Positions 16,056-27,327 of a stretch of 64,000 bases of DNA are shown in pieces. Position numbers and translations under genes: made by a program. Numbering within the stretch: position 1 is the stretch's first letter; each line of letters starts with the position of its first letter. The stretch spans positions 1 to 64,000 of the forward strand of contig CAWESO010000001.1 in the NCBI GenBank assembly GCA_963811775.1, read 5' to 3'. This DNA comes from Chersky-840 sp963811775. Lineage in GTDB: Bacteria > Actinomycetota > Acidimicrobiia > Acidimicrobiales > UBA8190. The notes under the pieces are model-generated. The model was not told the DNA's origin. It worked only from the letters and a program-made list of their open reading frames with translations, and did not search any database.

Positions 16056-18533
16056 TCAGCTGGCGGATGCGGATGGCTTGCTCTTCGGCCCGCCGCGCGC
16101 CTCGGCCTCACTGGGCGCCTCTGCCCACACGTGGGTCACGGGCTCTTCGGGGTCGGGCACCACGAGCGTCCAGCCGTCGGCCTCGGGCAGCTTGACGCCG
16201 TCGACGAGGATGACGTCGCGTCCTTGGGCCCGCTCCACCGTGGTGCGCATGACGGTGCCCTTCTGCTCCCACGGCGTGACGATCTCCTCGTGGACGATGT
16301 GGACCGCCGGCAGCCGGCTCGCCAGCTTGGAGAGGCGCTCGTCGGTGCGGGCCAACATGCCGAGGAGGTGGACGAGCGTGGCCACGCCGTCGAAGGCGGG
16401 GAGGAAGCGGGGGAAGATGAAGCCGCCCATCTGGCTCGCCGCGAAGGTCACCCCACCGGTGCTGGCCACCTCCATGAGGTGGGTGGCCGACAGTTTGGTC
16501 CACATGATCTCGGCCCCGGCCTCGGCGCAGATGTGCTCGGCCGCCATGGGCGTGGACACCGGCAGGGCCACCTTGGCGTGGCGGACCCGGGAGACGACCA
16601 GGTCGAGGAGCAGGAGGAGGGTCTGGTTGTCGGTGAAGACCTTGCCCTCGTCGTCGACCAGCGTGAGGTTCTCCCCGCCCGGGTCGATGACCGCCCCCAG
16701 ATGCGCCCCCGAGGCTCGCACCAGGTCGGCCACGTGCCCGGCCGCCGCCCGGGGGTCGCTGGCCATGACCGCGGCGGTGGCCGCGTAGGGGTTCACCACC
16801 AGGACCTCGGCCCCCAGCTTGGCCAGCACGTTGGGCATGACGAAGCTCGAGGTCCCGAAGGAGTAGTCGAGCACCATCTTGAACCCGGCCCGGGCGATGG
16901 CGTCGACGTCGACGGTGTCGCTCAGCGCGGCGGTGTAGAGCTCCAGGGCGCGCGGGGCGTAGCCGATGTCGCCGATGTCCGACGCCAGGGCCCGGCGGAA
17001 CTCCTCGCGGTGGTAGAGCCGCTCGATCTTGCGTTGGCCGGGCTCGGCGATGTCGATGCCGTCCTGGTCGAAGAAGCGGATCATCACCGACTGGGCGTCG
17101 TGCTCGGAGAGACGGACCGTGATGCCGCCCAGGCTCCGTCCCGAGCGCACCTGGAAGCGGGTCACGGGCACCGTGGCGACCTCGAGGTCCTCCACGTTCA
17201 CCCCTGCGGCGTTGCAGCCCACGATCATGGCCCGCTTGAGCACGCGCGCGGCACGCGACGTGTCGCGCGACGCCGTGATGGTGCTGCCCTTCTCGAGCGT
17301 GCTGGCCCACGCCATCGACACCCGCATGACCAGCTCGGGGCTGATGTCCACGTTGGCGAGCCCGGTGATGCCCATCCGGCCGAAGAGCGTGCGCGCCCCC
17401 CGGGACTCCCACACGATCGAGGTGTTGACCGTGGCGCCGGCCTCGACGGTCTTGAAGGGGTACACCTTCACCCCGGACTTGATCACGGCGTGCGCGCCCA
17501 CGAAGGACTCGTCGCCGAGGACCACCCCCTCCTCGCAGCGCACCCCCTGGCGCAGGTCGCACGACCGCCCCAGCACACAGCCGTCCAGCCGCACGCCCGC
17601 CCCCAGGAAGGCGTTGTCGTGGACGACGGTGCGCTCGAGCGAGGCGTTGTCCCCGATGCGGGCGTTGGCCCCGATCACGCAGTACGAGCCGAGGACGCCG
17701 CCCGCCCCGACGTGACAGTTGTCCCCGATGATGGCCGGTCCCCGCACCTCGGCCGTCGGGTCGAGCTCGGACCCCTTGCCGAGCCACACCCCGGGGCGCA
17801 GGGCGAACCCGCTCACCTGCACGGCCACGTTCTCGTCGAGGATGTCCTGGTGGGCCCGCAGGTAGGCGTCCAGGGTCCCGACGTCCTCCCAGTAGCCCCC
17901 GGCCACGTAGCCGAACAGGGGTCTCTCGGCCTCGAGCACGGCCGGGAAGACCTCCTCGGAGAAGTCCACCGCCCGGCCCTCGGGGATGAAGTCGAAGATC
18001 TCGGGCTCGAGCACGTAGATGCCGGTGTTGATGGTGTCGCTGAAGACCTGGCCCCAGGTGGGCTTCTCCAGGAAGCGCTCGATCGAGCCGTCTTCGCCCG
18101 TGATGACGATGCCGAACTCGAGCGGGTTGTCGACCGCCTTGAGCGCGATGGTTGCGAGCGCACCCTTCGACTGGTGGTTGTCGACCAGCGTCGTGAGGTC
18201 GAGGTCGGTGAGGACGTCGCCCGAGATCACGACGAAGCGCTCGTCGAGCTCGTCGCGGGCGTTGCGGACCGATCCCGCCGTGCCGAGGGGGGTCTCCTCG
18301 GTGGCGTACACCATGCGCACGCCGAACTCCGAGCCGTCACCGAAATAGCTGCGGATGGCGTTGGCCATGAAGGCCACGGTGACCACGATGTCCTCGAAGC
18401 CGTGCTGGCGCAGCAGGTTGACGACGTGCTCCATCATGGGCCGGTTGGCCATGGGCAACATCGGCTTCGGCTGGTTCGACGTCAGCGGTCGAAGGCGCGT
18501 GCCTTCGCCGCCCGCCATGATCACCGCCTTCAT
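16056..18533 (-). CDS. Mannose-1-phosphate guanylyltransferase / phosphomannomutase-like fusion
   Basis: This 825-residue protein has three parts. Residues 1-235 are a nucleotidyltransferase (MKAVIMAGGEGTRLRPLTSN, KPMLPMANRPMMEH, FVVISGDVLTDLDL, YWEDVGTLDAYL). Residues 250-370 are left-handed beta-helix hexapeptide repeats. Residues 375-800 are a phosphohexomutase-like region (GRMGITGLANVDISPEL, GSTITASRDTSRAARVLKRA). The canonical mutase phosphoserine motif TASHNP is replaced by TASRDTS, so mutase activity is doubtful, and such fusions may be regulatory or solely guanylyltransferases. GDP-mannose or another NDP-sugar would feed glycolipid and polysaccharide synthesis. It is followed on the minus strand by the gcvH cluster. 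Confidence 0.85.
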   Translation of the reverse strand: MKAVIMAGGEGTRLRPLTSNQPKPMLPMANRPMMEHVVNLLRQHGFEDIVVTVAFMANAIRSYFGDGSEFGVRMVYATEETPLGTAGSVRNARDELDERFVVISGDVLTDLDLTTLVDNHQSKGALATIALKAVDNPLEFGIVITGEDGSIERFLEKPTWGQVFSDTINTGIYVLEPEIFDFIPEGRAVDFSEEVFPAVLEAERPLFGYVAGGYWEDVGTLDAYLRAHQDILDENVAVQVSGFALRPGVWLGKGSELDPTAEVRGPAIIGDNCHVGAGGVLGSYCVIGANARIGDNASLERTVVHDNAFLGAGVRLDGCVLGRSCDLRQGVRCEEGVVLGDESFVGAHAVIKSGVKVYPFKTVEAGATVNTSIVWESRGARTLFGRMGITGLANVDISPELVMRVSMAWASTLEKGSTITASRDTSRAARVLKRAMIVGCNAAGVNVEDLEVATVPVTRFQVRSGRSLGGITVRLSEHDAQSVMIRFFDQDGIDIAEPGQRKIERLYHREEFRRALASDIGDIGYAPRALELYTAALSDTVDVDAIARAGFKMVLDYSFGTSSFVMPNVLAKLGAEVLVVNPYAATAAVMASDPRAAAGHVADLVRASGAHLGAVIDPGGENLTLVDDEGKVFTDNQTLLLLLDLVVSRVRHAKVALPVSTPMAAEHICAEAGAEIMWTKLSATHLMEVASTGGVTFAASQMGGFIFPRFLPAFDGVATLVHLLGMLARTDERLSKLASRLPAVHIVHEEIVTPWEQKGTVMRTTVERAQGRDVILVDGVKLPEADGWTLVVPDPEEPVTHVWAEAPSEAEARGGPKSKPSASAS

Positions 18534-18551
18534 GGGAGCACCACGGCGACC

Positions 18552-19184
18552 CTACCCCGCCGCCATTCGGTTCGCGCGTCCTCGCACCAGGGCGCGTTTG
18601 GACAACGGGACGTACGCCGCGGCCGCGATCCACGCCAGGACGAGCGCGGGGACCGCGCTCAACCACGCCACGATCTCGATGGGGTGCTGCCACCCCGCGT
18701 GGCCGTGGGCGAGGAGGAACGTGGGGTAGGCGAACATGAGCCCGAAGGTGCCGGCCTTGCCCACCCACAAGACGTCGATCCGCTCCGCCCCCAGGCTGGC
18801 CAGGAGGAGCACCGCGGCCGAGACGAGCGCCTCGCGGACCACCGTGAGGAGGCCGAACCACAACGGCACCGCCCCTGCCACGATGACCGAGATCACCGCC
18901 GTCCCCACCAGGATCCGGTCCGCGGTGGGGTCGAGGACCTTGCCCACCGTCGACACCTGGTGCCACCGGCGGGCGACGAAACCGTCGACCCAGTCCGTCG
19001 CGCCCAGCACGGCCAGGAGGATGGCCGCCGCCACCTGGTGGTGCGCGCCGAAGAGCAACCACACGAACACCGGCACGCACGCCAGGCGCAGCGCCGTGAT
19101 GGCGTTGGGCACCGTGAGGACGCGGTCGACGCCGGGGTCGGCTTCCTCAGGCGGCGCGGGCACGGCGTGCAGTCTACGAGGCAC
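18552..19184 (-). CDS. CDP-alcohol phosphatidyltransferase family protein
   Basis: This membrane enzyme transfers a phosphatidyl group from CDP-diacylglycerol to an alcohol such as glycerol-3-phosphate. The diagnostic metal-binding motif is present as DWVDGFVARRWHQ...GKVLDPTADR, with the two DxxD pairs. About five hydrophobic helices follow. Length (210 residues) is typical of PgsA-like enzymes. The alcohol acceptor cannot be read from the motif. Several GTG codons could start it; the one at 19184 is the longest and 19163 is an alternative. It ends 18 nt before the guanylyltransferase start, suggesting co-transcription. Confidence 0.88.
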   Translation of the reverse strand: MPRRLHAVPAPPEEADPGVDRVLTVPNAITALRLACVPVFVWLLFGAHHQVAAAILLAVLGATDWVDGFVARRWHQVSTVGKVLDPTADRILVGTAVISVIVAGAVPLWFGLLTVVREALVSAAVLLLASLGAERIDVLWVGKAGTFGLMFAYPTFLLAHGHAGWQHPIEIVAWLSAVPALVLAWIAAAAYVPLSKRALVRGRANRMAAG

Positions 19185-19228
19185 GCCGGTCGTCCCCCGG
19201 CCTTCCCCGCGTGTGCTACGCAGAGGCG

Positions 19229-20417
19229 ATGCCCCGGTTCCGGCCCTTCGCAGGCCTCCGCTACGACAAGGCCCTCCCCCTCGCCAAGGTCATCGCCCCG
19301 CCCTACGACGTGGTGAGCCCCGAGCAGCGCGCCGTGCTGGCCGCCCGCCACCGCGCCAACGCCATCCACGTGGAGCTCCCGGTCCAAGACACCCGCACCG
19401 GGCTCGACAAGTACCGGTCCGCGGCGCAGATCTTCGCCACGTGGCGCGAGGACGGGGTCCTCGTGCCCGAGCGCGGGCCGGCGTTCTACGCCTACCGGAT
19501 GACGGGCCCGGGCGGGTCGAGCACCACGGGGGTGATCGGCGCGCTGGAGTGCGAGGCGCCCGGGGGCGACATCCTGCCCCACGAGCAGACCATCCCCAAG
19601 GACAAGAGCGACCGGCTCGACCTGCTCCGGGCGTGCCGGGCCAATCTCTCCCCCATCTGGGGGCTGTCCCTGGCCCGGGGCCTGTCCGCCGCCTACGAGC
19701 CCGACGGGCCGCCCCTGGCCGAGGCGGTCGACGACGACGGTGTCACCCACGCCCTGTGGGTGCTCGACACCCCCGAGGCGCTCGAGGCGATCGAGCGCGG
19801 CGTCGCCGGCGCGCCGGTCGTCATCGCCGACGGGCACCACCGCTACGAGACCGCCCTCGCCTACCAGGCCGAGCGCCGCGCCGGGCGCGACGGCGCGCCG
19901 GGCGACTACGACCTCGTGATGGCGCTCGTGGTCGAGCTGGCCGAGGGCCAGCTGTCGGTGGGACCCATCCACCGCACCCTCTCCGCCGTCCCCCCCGAGG
20001 TCGACCTGGCCGCGCTGTTCGGGCGGTGGTTCGACACCGTCCACGCCGGATCCGTCGACGGCCAGCTGGTCGAGGCCGTGGCGGAGTCCGGGGCCCTCGC
20101 CCTCGTGACGCACCACGACGTGTGGCTGCTCACGCCGCGAGCAGACCTACACCGAGGCCGGCTCGGACCTCGACTCGAGCCTGGTGGCCCTGGCCATCGA
20201 CGCCCTGCCCGACGCCGCTGTCACCTACGTCCACGACTGGCGCTCGGCGGCCGCCGCGGTGTCGGCCGGAGAGGTCCAGGCCCTGGTGCTACTGCGGCCC
20301 GTGACCGTCGACCAGATCTCGGACTGGGCGCACGCCCGCCAGCGCATGCCACCCAAGAGCACCTACTTCTACCCGAAGCCCCGCACCGGGATGGTCTTCA
20401 GGCCCGTCGAGGACTGA
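19229..20417 (+). CDS. DUF1015 family protein, one frameshift
   Basis: The protein begins MPRFRPFAGLRYDKALPLAK and shows the DUF1015 features APPYDVVSPEQRAVLAARH, FYAYRMTGPGG, GDILPHEQTIPKDKSDRLDL, NLSPIWGL and the conserved IADGHHRYETALAYQ. Near 20,130-20,145 a single-base shift breaks the frame: after THHDVWLLTPR the continuation EQTYTEAGSDLDSSLVALAI is in another frame. The family end then follows (VQALVLLRPVTVDQI, RMPPKSTYFYPKPRTGMVF). Both halves are well conserved, so a sequencing error or a recent mutation is likely. DUF1015 function is unknown. The ATG at 19229 matches the family start. Confidence 0.85.
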
Positions 20418-20687
20418 GCGGCCGCCGCCCGAGGAACACGGACGCCGCGGCGCTGCCCCCTTCGTCGCAGCGAGACGGCTGCGAACTGCGCCGCGGCGCC
20501 CTGTTCCTGTACCCCCCCTGAGGGCGTCGGCGCCACGTCCCGCTTCCCGTGGCACCGGGTGCCCATCGGGGTATCGGCGCCCCCTTCGACCCGGTTGAGA
20601 TCACCCGGGTAGGACCTCGGACCTGTCTTTGCCGCGGCCGGCCCGGGCGGCGCGGCGTCAGCACGGGCCGGCGCGAGCCGGCCGGGG

Positions 20688-21716
20688 TCAGCCTTCGACC
20701 GTCCAGGTCCCGCCCGAGGCCAGGAGGCTCGTCAGATCACCCGGCCCGCGGCGCTCGTTGGCCTCGAGGAGCTGCCGGGTCATGGCCGCCCCGTACTCGG
20801 GGCGTTCCACGGCGCGGAACACGCCGATGGGGGTGGGCTCGAACGGCCCCCGGGCCAGGCGGCTCAGCTGGAAGGCGAGCCCGGGCTCGTCGCGGCGCTC
20901 GTCGTGGACGAGCACTGCGTCCTCCCCCACCTCGGCCACCTCGGCCACCCGCAGGCGCCCGTCGGGCTCCACGACCACGCCGTACTGCTGCTCGGACCCG
21001 AAGCGGATGGGCTCGCCGTGCACGAGGGGGATGAGGTTGTCGGCGCGGACGTCCTTGGCGGTGATCTTCTCGAAGGCGCCGTCGTTGAAGACGTTGCAGT
21101 TCTGGTAGATCTCGACGAAGGCGGCGCCGTTGTGGTCGTGCGCCCGGCGGAACATCTCCTGCATGTGCTTGCGGTCCATGTCGTGGGTGCGGGCCACGAA
21201 GCTGGCCTCGGCCCCGAGGGCCAGGCTGACGGGGTTGAAGGGGGTGTCGAGCGACCCGAACGGGGTCGACTTCGTGACCTTGCCCTGCTCCGAGGTGGGC
21301 GAGTACTGGCCCTTGGTCAGGCCGTAGATCTGGTTGTTGAACAACAGGATGGTGATCTTCACGTTCCGGCGCAGGGCGTGGATGAGGTGGTTGCCCCCGA
21401 TCGACAGCGAGTCGCCGTCACCGGTGATCACCCACACGTCGAGGTCGGGACGCGTCACGGCCAGGCCGGTGGCGATGGCCGGCGCCCGCCCGTGGATCGA
21501 GTGCATGCCGTAGGTGCTCATGTAATAGGGCAGCCGGGCCGCGCAGCCGATGCCGGAGACGAACACCGTGTTCTCGCGCCGCACCCCGAGGTCGGGCATG
21601 AGCATCTGCAGGGCGGCCAGGATGGAGTAGTCGCCACAGCCCGGGCACCAGCGGACCTCCTGGTCCGAGGTCCAGTCCTTGCGGGTGGTGACGGGGATGG
21701 CGGTGGTGTCGGTCAT
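20688..21716 (-). CDS. korB: 2-oxoacid:ferredoxin oxidoreductase, beta subunit
   Basis: KorB holds the thiamine diphosphate and part of the iron-sulfur chain of 2-oxoglutarate:ferredoxin oxidoreductase. The 342-residue protein has the N-terminal RWCPGCGDYSILAALQ, SGIGCAARLPYYM, the TPP-binding VITGDGDSLSIGGNHLIHAL and ILLFNNQIYGLTKGQYSPTS. Its start overlaps the korA stop by one base (TGATG), so translation is coupled. The pair is the actinobacterial type (Rv2454c/Rv2455c in M. tuberculosis), which couples 2-oxoacid oxidation to ferredoxin reduction. Substrate specificity is inferred from the overall type. Confidence 0.93.
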   Translation of the reverse strand: MTDTTAIPVTTRKDWTSDQEVRWCPGCGDYSILAALQMLMPDLGVRRENTVFVSGIGCAARLPYYMSTYGMHSIHGRAPAIATGLAVTRPDLDVWVITGDGDSLSIGGNHLIHALRRNVKITILLFNNQIYGLTKGQYSPTSEQGKVTKSTPFGSLDTPFNPVSLALGAEASFVARTHDMDRKHMQEMFRRAHDHNGAAFVEIYQNCNVFNDGAFEKITAKDVRADNLIPLVHGEPIRFGSEQQYGVVVEPDGRLRVAEVAEVGEDAVLVHDERRDEPGLAFQLSRLARGPFEPTPIGVFRAVERPEYGAAMTRQLLEANERRGPGDLTSLLASGGTWTVEG

Positions 21717-23632
21717 CAGCTGGCCACGTTCTCTTCGTCGATGGTGGTGCCGCTGGTGGACCCGAGCATCTCAAGCACCACCTCCTCGATCTCCGCCGCC
21801 CGGAAGGGCACGCCCTGGACCTTGGTGAGCGCCCGGGCGTCGACGAGGAAGTCGGCGCGCACCATCTTGGACAGCTGGCCCAGGTTGGCCTCGGGGACGA
21901 GGACCTTCTCGTAGGCGCGGAGCACGTCGCCGAGGTTCATGGGGAAGGGGTTGAGGTGGACCAGATGGGCATGGGCCACCGACAGGCCCCGGGCCCGCAC
22001 CCGCCGGACGCCCGCGGCGATGGCGCCGAAGGTCGACCCCCACCCGAGCACGAGCACGGGGGCGCCGCCCACGCCGGCCGGGTCGTCGACCTCGAGGAGC
22101 GGGATGTCGCGGGCGATGCCGGCCACCTTGGCGGCGCGCAGGTGGACCATGCGCTCGTGGTTGGCGGGGTCGTAGGACACGTTGCCCGAGCCGTCCTGCT
22201 TCTCGAGCGCGCCGATGCGGTGCTCGAGGCCGGGGGTGCCGGGCACGGCCCAGGGGCGGGCCAGGGTCTCCTCGTCGCGGACGTACGGCCAGAACACCGC
22301 GGTGCCGTCCTCGTCGGTGTGGTTGGTCTCCGTGGCGAACGCCACCTGCAGGTCGGGCAGCGTGGCCGGGTCCGGGAGGCGCCACGGCTCGGCCCCGTTG
22401 GCCAGATAGCCGTCGGACAGCACCATCACCGGGGTGCGGTACTTCACCGCGATGCGCGCCGCCTCGATGGCCACCTCGAAGCAGTGCGAGGGCGTCATGG
22501 GGGCCACGATGGGCACGGGCGCCTCGCCGTGGCGGCTGTACATGGCGTGGAGGAGGTCGGACTGCTCGGTCTTGGTGGGCAGCCCCGTCGAGGGCCCGCC
22601 CCGCTGGATGTTGATGACGAGCAGGGGCAGCTCGAGGCTGACGGCCATGCCCACCGACTCCGACTTGAGGTCGGCCCCGGGGCCGCTCGTGGTCGTGACC
22701 CCGAGCGATCCCCCGAAGGCGGCCCCGATCGCCGCGCCCACCCCGGCGATCTCGTCCTCGGCCTGGACCGTGCGCACCCCGAAGTGCTTGTGCTTGGACA
22801 GCTCGTGGAGGATGTCCGACGCCGGGGTGATCGGGTACGACCCCAGGAACAGGGGCAGGTGGGCCTGATGGGCAGCGGCGATGAGCCCCCAGGCCAGGGC
22901 GGTGTTGCCCGTGATGTTGGTGTAGACGCCGGGCGCGAGGGCGGCCGGGCGCACCTGGTAGTTGACCTCGAAGAGCTCGGCCGTCTCGCCGAAGTTGTAG
23001 CCCGCCTTGAAGGCGCGCGTGTTGGCATCAAGCACCATCGGGGCGGTGGAGAACCGCTTCTCGATCCACGCCAGCGTGCCCTCCACCGGCCGGCTGTAGA
23101 GCCAGCTCACGAGGCCCAGGGCGAAGAAGTTCTTGGACCGCTCGGCGTCGCGGGGCTTGACCCCGGCCGCCTTGGCCACCTCCATCGTGAGCGAGGTCAT
23201 GGGGACCTCGTACACCTTGTAGGCCACGAGGCTGCCGTCGGTCAGGGGGTTGGAGGCGTAGTTGGCCTTCTCGAAGGCGCGCTCGTCGAAGGCGTCGACG
23301 TTGACGATGACGGTGCCGCCGGGGGGCACGGCCCCCACGTTCACCTTGAGGGCGGCGGGGTTCATGGCCACGAGGACGCTCGGCTGGTCCCCGGGGGTGA
23401 GGATGTCGTGGTCGGAGATGTGGACCTGGAAGGCCGACACGCCGGCCAGGGTGCCCGCCGGCGCCCGGATCTCGGCCGGGAAGTCGGGCAGGGTGGCCGT
23501 GTCGTTGCCGAAGGCCGAGCTGACCGAGGTGAATTGGGTGCCCGTCAGCTGCATCCCGTCGCCGGAGTCACCGGCGAAGCGGATCACGACCCGGTCGAGC
23601 TCGGTGGTCTGGTGGCGTGTCGCGGTGGACAC
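21716..23632 (-). CDS. korA: 2-oxoacid:ferredoxin oxidoreductase, alpha (gamma-alpha fused) subunit
   Basis: A 638-residue subunit. The N-terminal 190 residues form the gamma-type domain (VIRFAGDSGDGMQLTGTQF, FPAEIRAPAGTLAGVSAFQV). The rest is the alpha domain, with ALAWGLIAAAHQA, GAAFGGSLGVTTTSGPGADL and the 2-oxoacid oxidoreductase signature QRGGPSTGLPTKTEQSDL. A C-terminal domain reads VLVLGWGSTFGAI and LVPEANLGQLSKMVRADFL. It begins with a GTG at 23632. With korB it forms a CoA-dependent, oxygen-sensitive or oxygen-tolerant 2-oxoglutarate ferredoxin oxidoreductase. No ferredoxin gene is adjacent. Confidence 0.93.
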   Translation of the reverse strand: MSTATRHQTTELDRVVIRFAGDSGDGMQLTGTQFTSVSSAFGNDTATLPDFPAEIRAPAGTLAGVSAFQVHISDHDILTPGDQPSVLVAMNPAALKVNVGAVPPGGTVIVNVDAFDERAFEKANYASNPLTDGSLVAYKVYEVPMTSLTMEVAKAAGVKPRDAERSKNFFALGLVSWLYSRPVEGTLAWIEKRFSTAPMVLDANTRAFKAGYNFGETAELFEVNYQVRPAALAPGVYTNITGNTALAWGLIAAAHQAHLPLFLGSYPITPASDILHELSKHKHFGVRTVQAEDEIAGVGAAIGAAFGGSLGVTTTSGPGADLKSESVGMAVSLELPLLVINIQRGGPSTGLPTKTEQSDLLHAMYSRHGEAPVPIVAPMTPSHCFEVAIEAARIAVKYRTPVMVLSDGYLANGAEPWRLPDPATLPDLQVAFATETNHTDEDGTAVFWPYVRDEETLARPWAVPGTPGLEHRIGALEKQDGSGNVSYDPANHERMVHLRAAKVAGIARDIPLLEVDDPAGVGGAPVLVLGWGSTFGAIAAGVRRVRARGLSVAHAHLVHLNPFPMNLGDVLRAYEKVLVPEANLGQLSKMVRADFLVDARALTKVQGVPFRAAEIEEVVLEMLGSTSGTTIDEENVAS

Positions 23633-23861
23633 CGTGAGCCCCCTGTCTAGGGATCGGTCGTCACCCCCGACCGTCCACCTGGTGCGGGGCGCGCGAGCAC
23701 CGACCCTTCGGCACCGAGCATACCGCCGTCACCGACACGCCCCGGGACCGGTACCCTTCGCCGCTCAGGCGATGGTCATCGGGGAGTCAGAAAGTCACCC
23801 GAAGCGTTTCGATCGCCGCCCCGGGTCGCTGCCGATCCCCGGTCGACCAAGGAGCCACCCG

Positions 23862-25016
23862 GTGACAAGACGAGACGTACACCGTGCGGTGGGCGGGTTG
23901 GAGGACGACGCCGTCCGGGGGCGTGTCGCCGAGGGCGACTTCTCCGACCTGCGCGGGCTCTCCCTGAGCGACCCGGAGCGCACCACCGTGCGCGCCATCG
24001 CCGACAAGCCCCCGTTCGGCTACGCCGGGCACCGGTTCCTTCGACGGTGGACGGCGAGTGCCGCTGGCCCCGGGGATCGCTTCAGCGCGGTGACGGCGAT
24101 CGCCGACGAGGGGGCGTTGGCCGCCTTCGACCGCTTGCACGACGCGCTGGCGGGAAACGACGACCCCCACCATGTCGCCCGCCGGGCGTTCGTACGCGGC
24201 GAGGAGGTCGACGGCGACGCGCTCGGCGAGCTGCTCGGGGGCGAGGCCCTCGACGGGCTCGTGCGGACCGGCGCGCTGCAGCGCACGGGCGGCGACGGGG
24301 CCGGCGTGCGCGCACGCGTCGGGGTCCTCGTGGCGGGGCCTCTGATGGTCGTGGTCCCGCCCCAGGTGGAGGACCAGGGTGATCTCACCTACTTCGGGGG
24401 TGACTCCATCGGGCTCCTCGAGCGGGCCTGGCCGCTCGCCCTCGGCGGCCGGTTGGCGATCGAGCTCGGCACCGGCACCGGCTTCCTCGCCGCCGCGCTC
24501 GCCCCCCGCTACGAGTTGGTGATCGCCACCGAGCTCCTGCGCTCGTCAGCCTCGGTGGCGGCGATCACCTTCCGCCTCAACGGCACCCGACCGGGATCGC
24601 CCCGCGGCCGGTTGGCGGTCTGTATCGCCGACGTGGCGCGCGGGCTGCGCCCCGGCTGCGCGGACTTCGTCATCGCCAACCCCCCGTTCATGCCCACGGC
24701 GCACGATGATTCCTCCGGCCCGGCCTTGACCTATGCCGACGGGGGGCCGACCGGACTGGAACTGCCCACGCGCTTCATCGTCGAGGGGGCGATCCTGCTG
24801 GCCCCGGGCGCGACGGCGATCACCCGGTGCCTCGACATCTCCTTCGACGACGGCCGGCGTCCCCTCGCGGACCTGTGCGTGGCGCTGCGGGCGCAGGGAC
24901 TACGTGCCCGGATCGAGCCCATCGGGGCATCCGACGCGCCCGTCATGGTCGACGCGCGCCGCGCCGGCGGCCTCCCCGGCACGGGGATGCTCAGCGACGT
25001 GATCGTGGAGCGGTAG
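23862..25016 (+). CDS. SAM-dependent methyltransferase (HemK/small-domain type)
   Basis: A 384-residue protein. The C-terminal half is a Rossmann-like methyltransferase: motif I LAIELGTGTGFLAAALAPRY, a downstream acidic strand, and the catalytic motif IV FVIANPPFMPTA typical of N6-adenine, glutamine or RNA methyltransferases. The N-terminal half (FSDLRGLSLSDPERTTVRAI, AFDRLHDALAGNDDPHHVAR) has no recognised domain and could recognise the substrate. The GTG at 23862 has AAGGAG 8 nt upstream and was preferred over an in-frame ATG at 23772. The target molecule is unknown. The gene stands alone on the plus strand between korA and the aldolase. Confidence 0.8.
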   Translation: MTRRDVHRAVGGLEDDAVRGRVAEGDFSDLRGLSLSDPERTTVRAIADKPPFGYAGHRFLRRWTASAAGPGDRFSAVTAIADEGALAAFDRLHDALAGNDDPHHVARRAFVRGEEVDGDALGELLGGEALDGLVRTGALQRTGGDGAGVRARVGVLVAGPLMVVVPPQVEDQGDLTYFGGDSIGLLERAWPLALGGRLAIELGTGTGFLAAALAPRYELVIATELLRSSASVAAITFRLNGTRPGSPRGRLAVCIADVARGLRPGCADFVIANPPFMPTAHDDSSGPALTYADGGPTGLELPTRFIVEGAILLAPGATAITRCLDISFDDGRRPLADLCVALRAQGLRARIEPIGASDAPVMVDARRAGGLPGTGMLSDVIVER

Positions 25017-25069
25017 GTCTCGGCGATCGTGACCACCGCACGCGGCAGGCGATGGTCACCGCGCGCCGC

Positions 25070-26125
<1,056 letters not shown>

Positions 26126-26272
26126 GGGTGATGCCTCCTGTCGGGAACGGGCCCGCCGTCGGCGGTGCCCGGAGTCGAAGGTGCGGGCCCGCCCTCGGCG
26201 AGCCCGGTCCGGGGCCGAGCCTACCGCTCCTGTTTCTGTTCCTTCAGCTCCCTCAGGGTGCGCCCGGCTCCT

Positions 26273-27317
<1,045 letters not shown>

Positions 27318-27327
27318 GGCGTCGATG

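Noticed and set aside
15840..19316. Open frame of more than 1,150 codons on the plus strand
   Set aside because: It is antisense to gcvH, the guanylyltransferase and the phosphatidyltransferase, His/Arg/Gly-rich, and an artefact of very high GC; the minus-strand genes have clear families.
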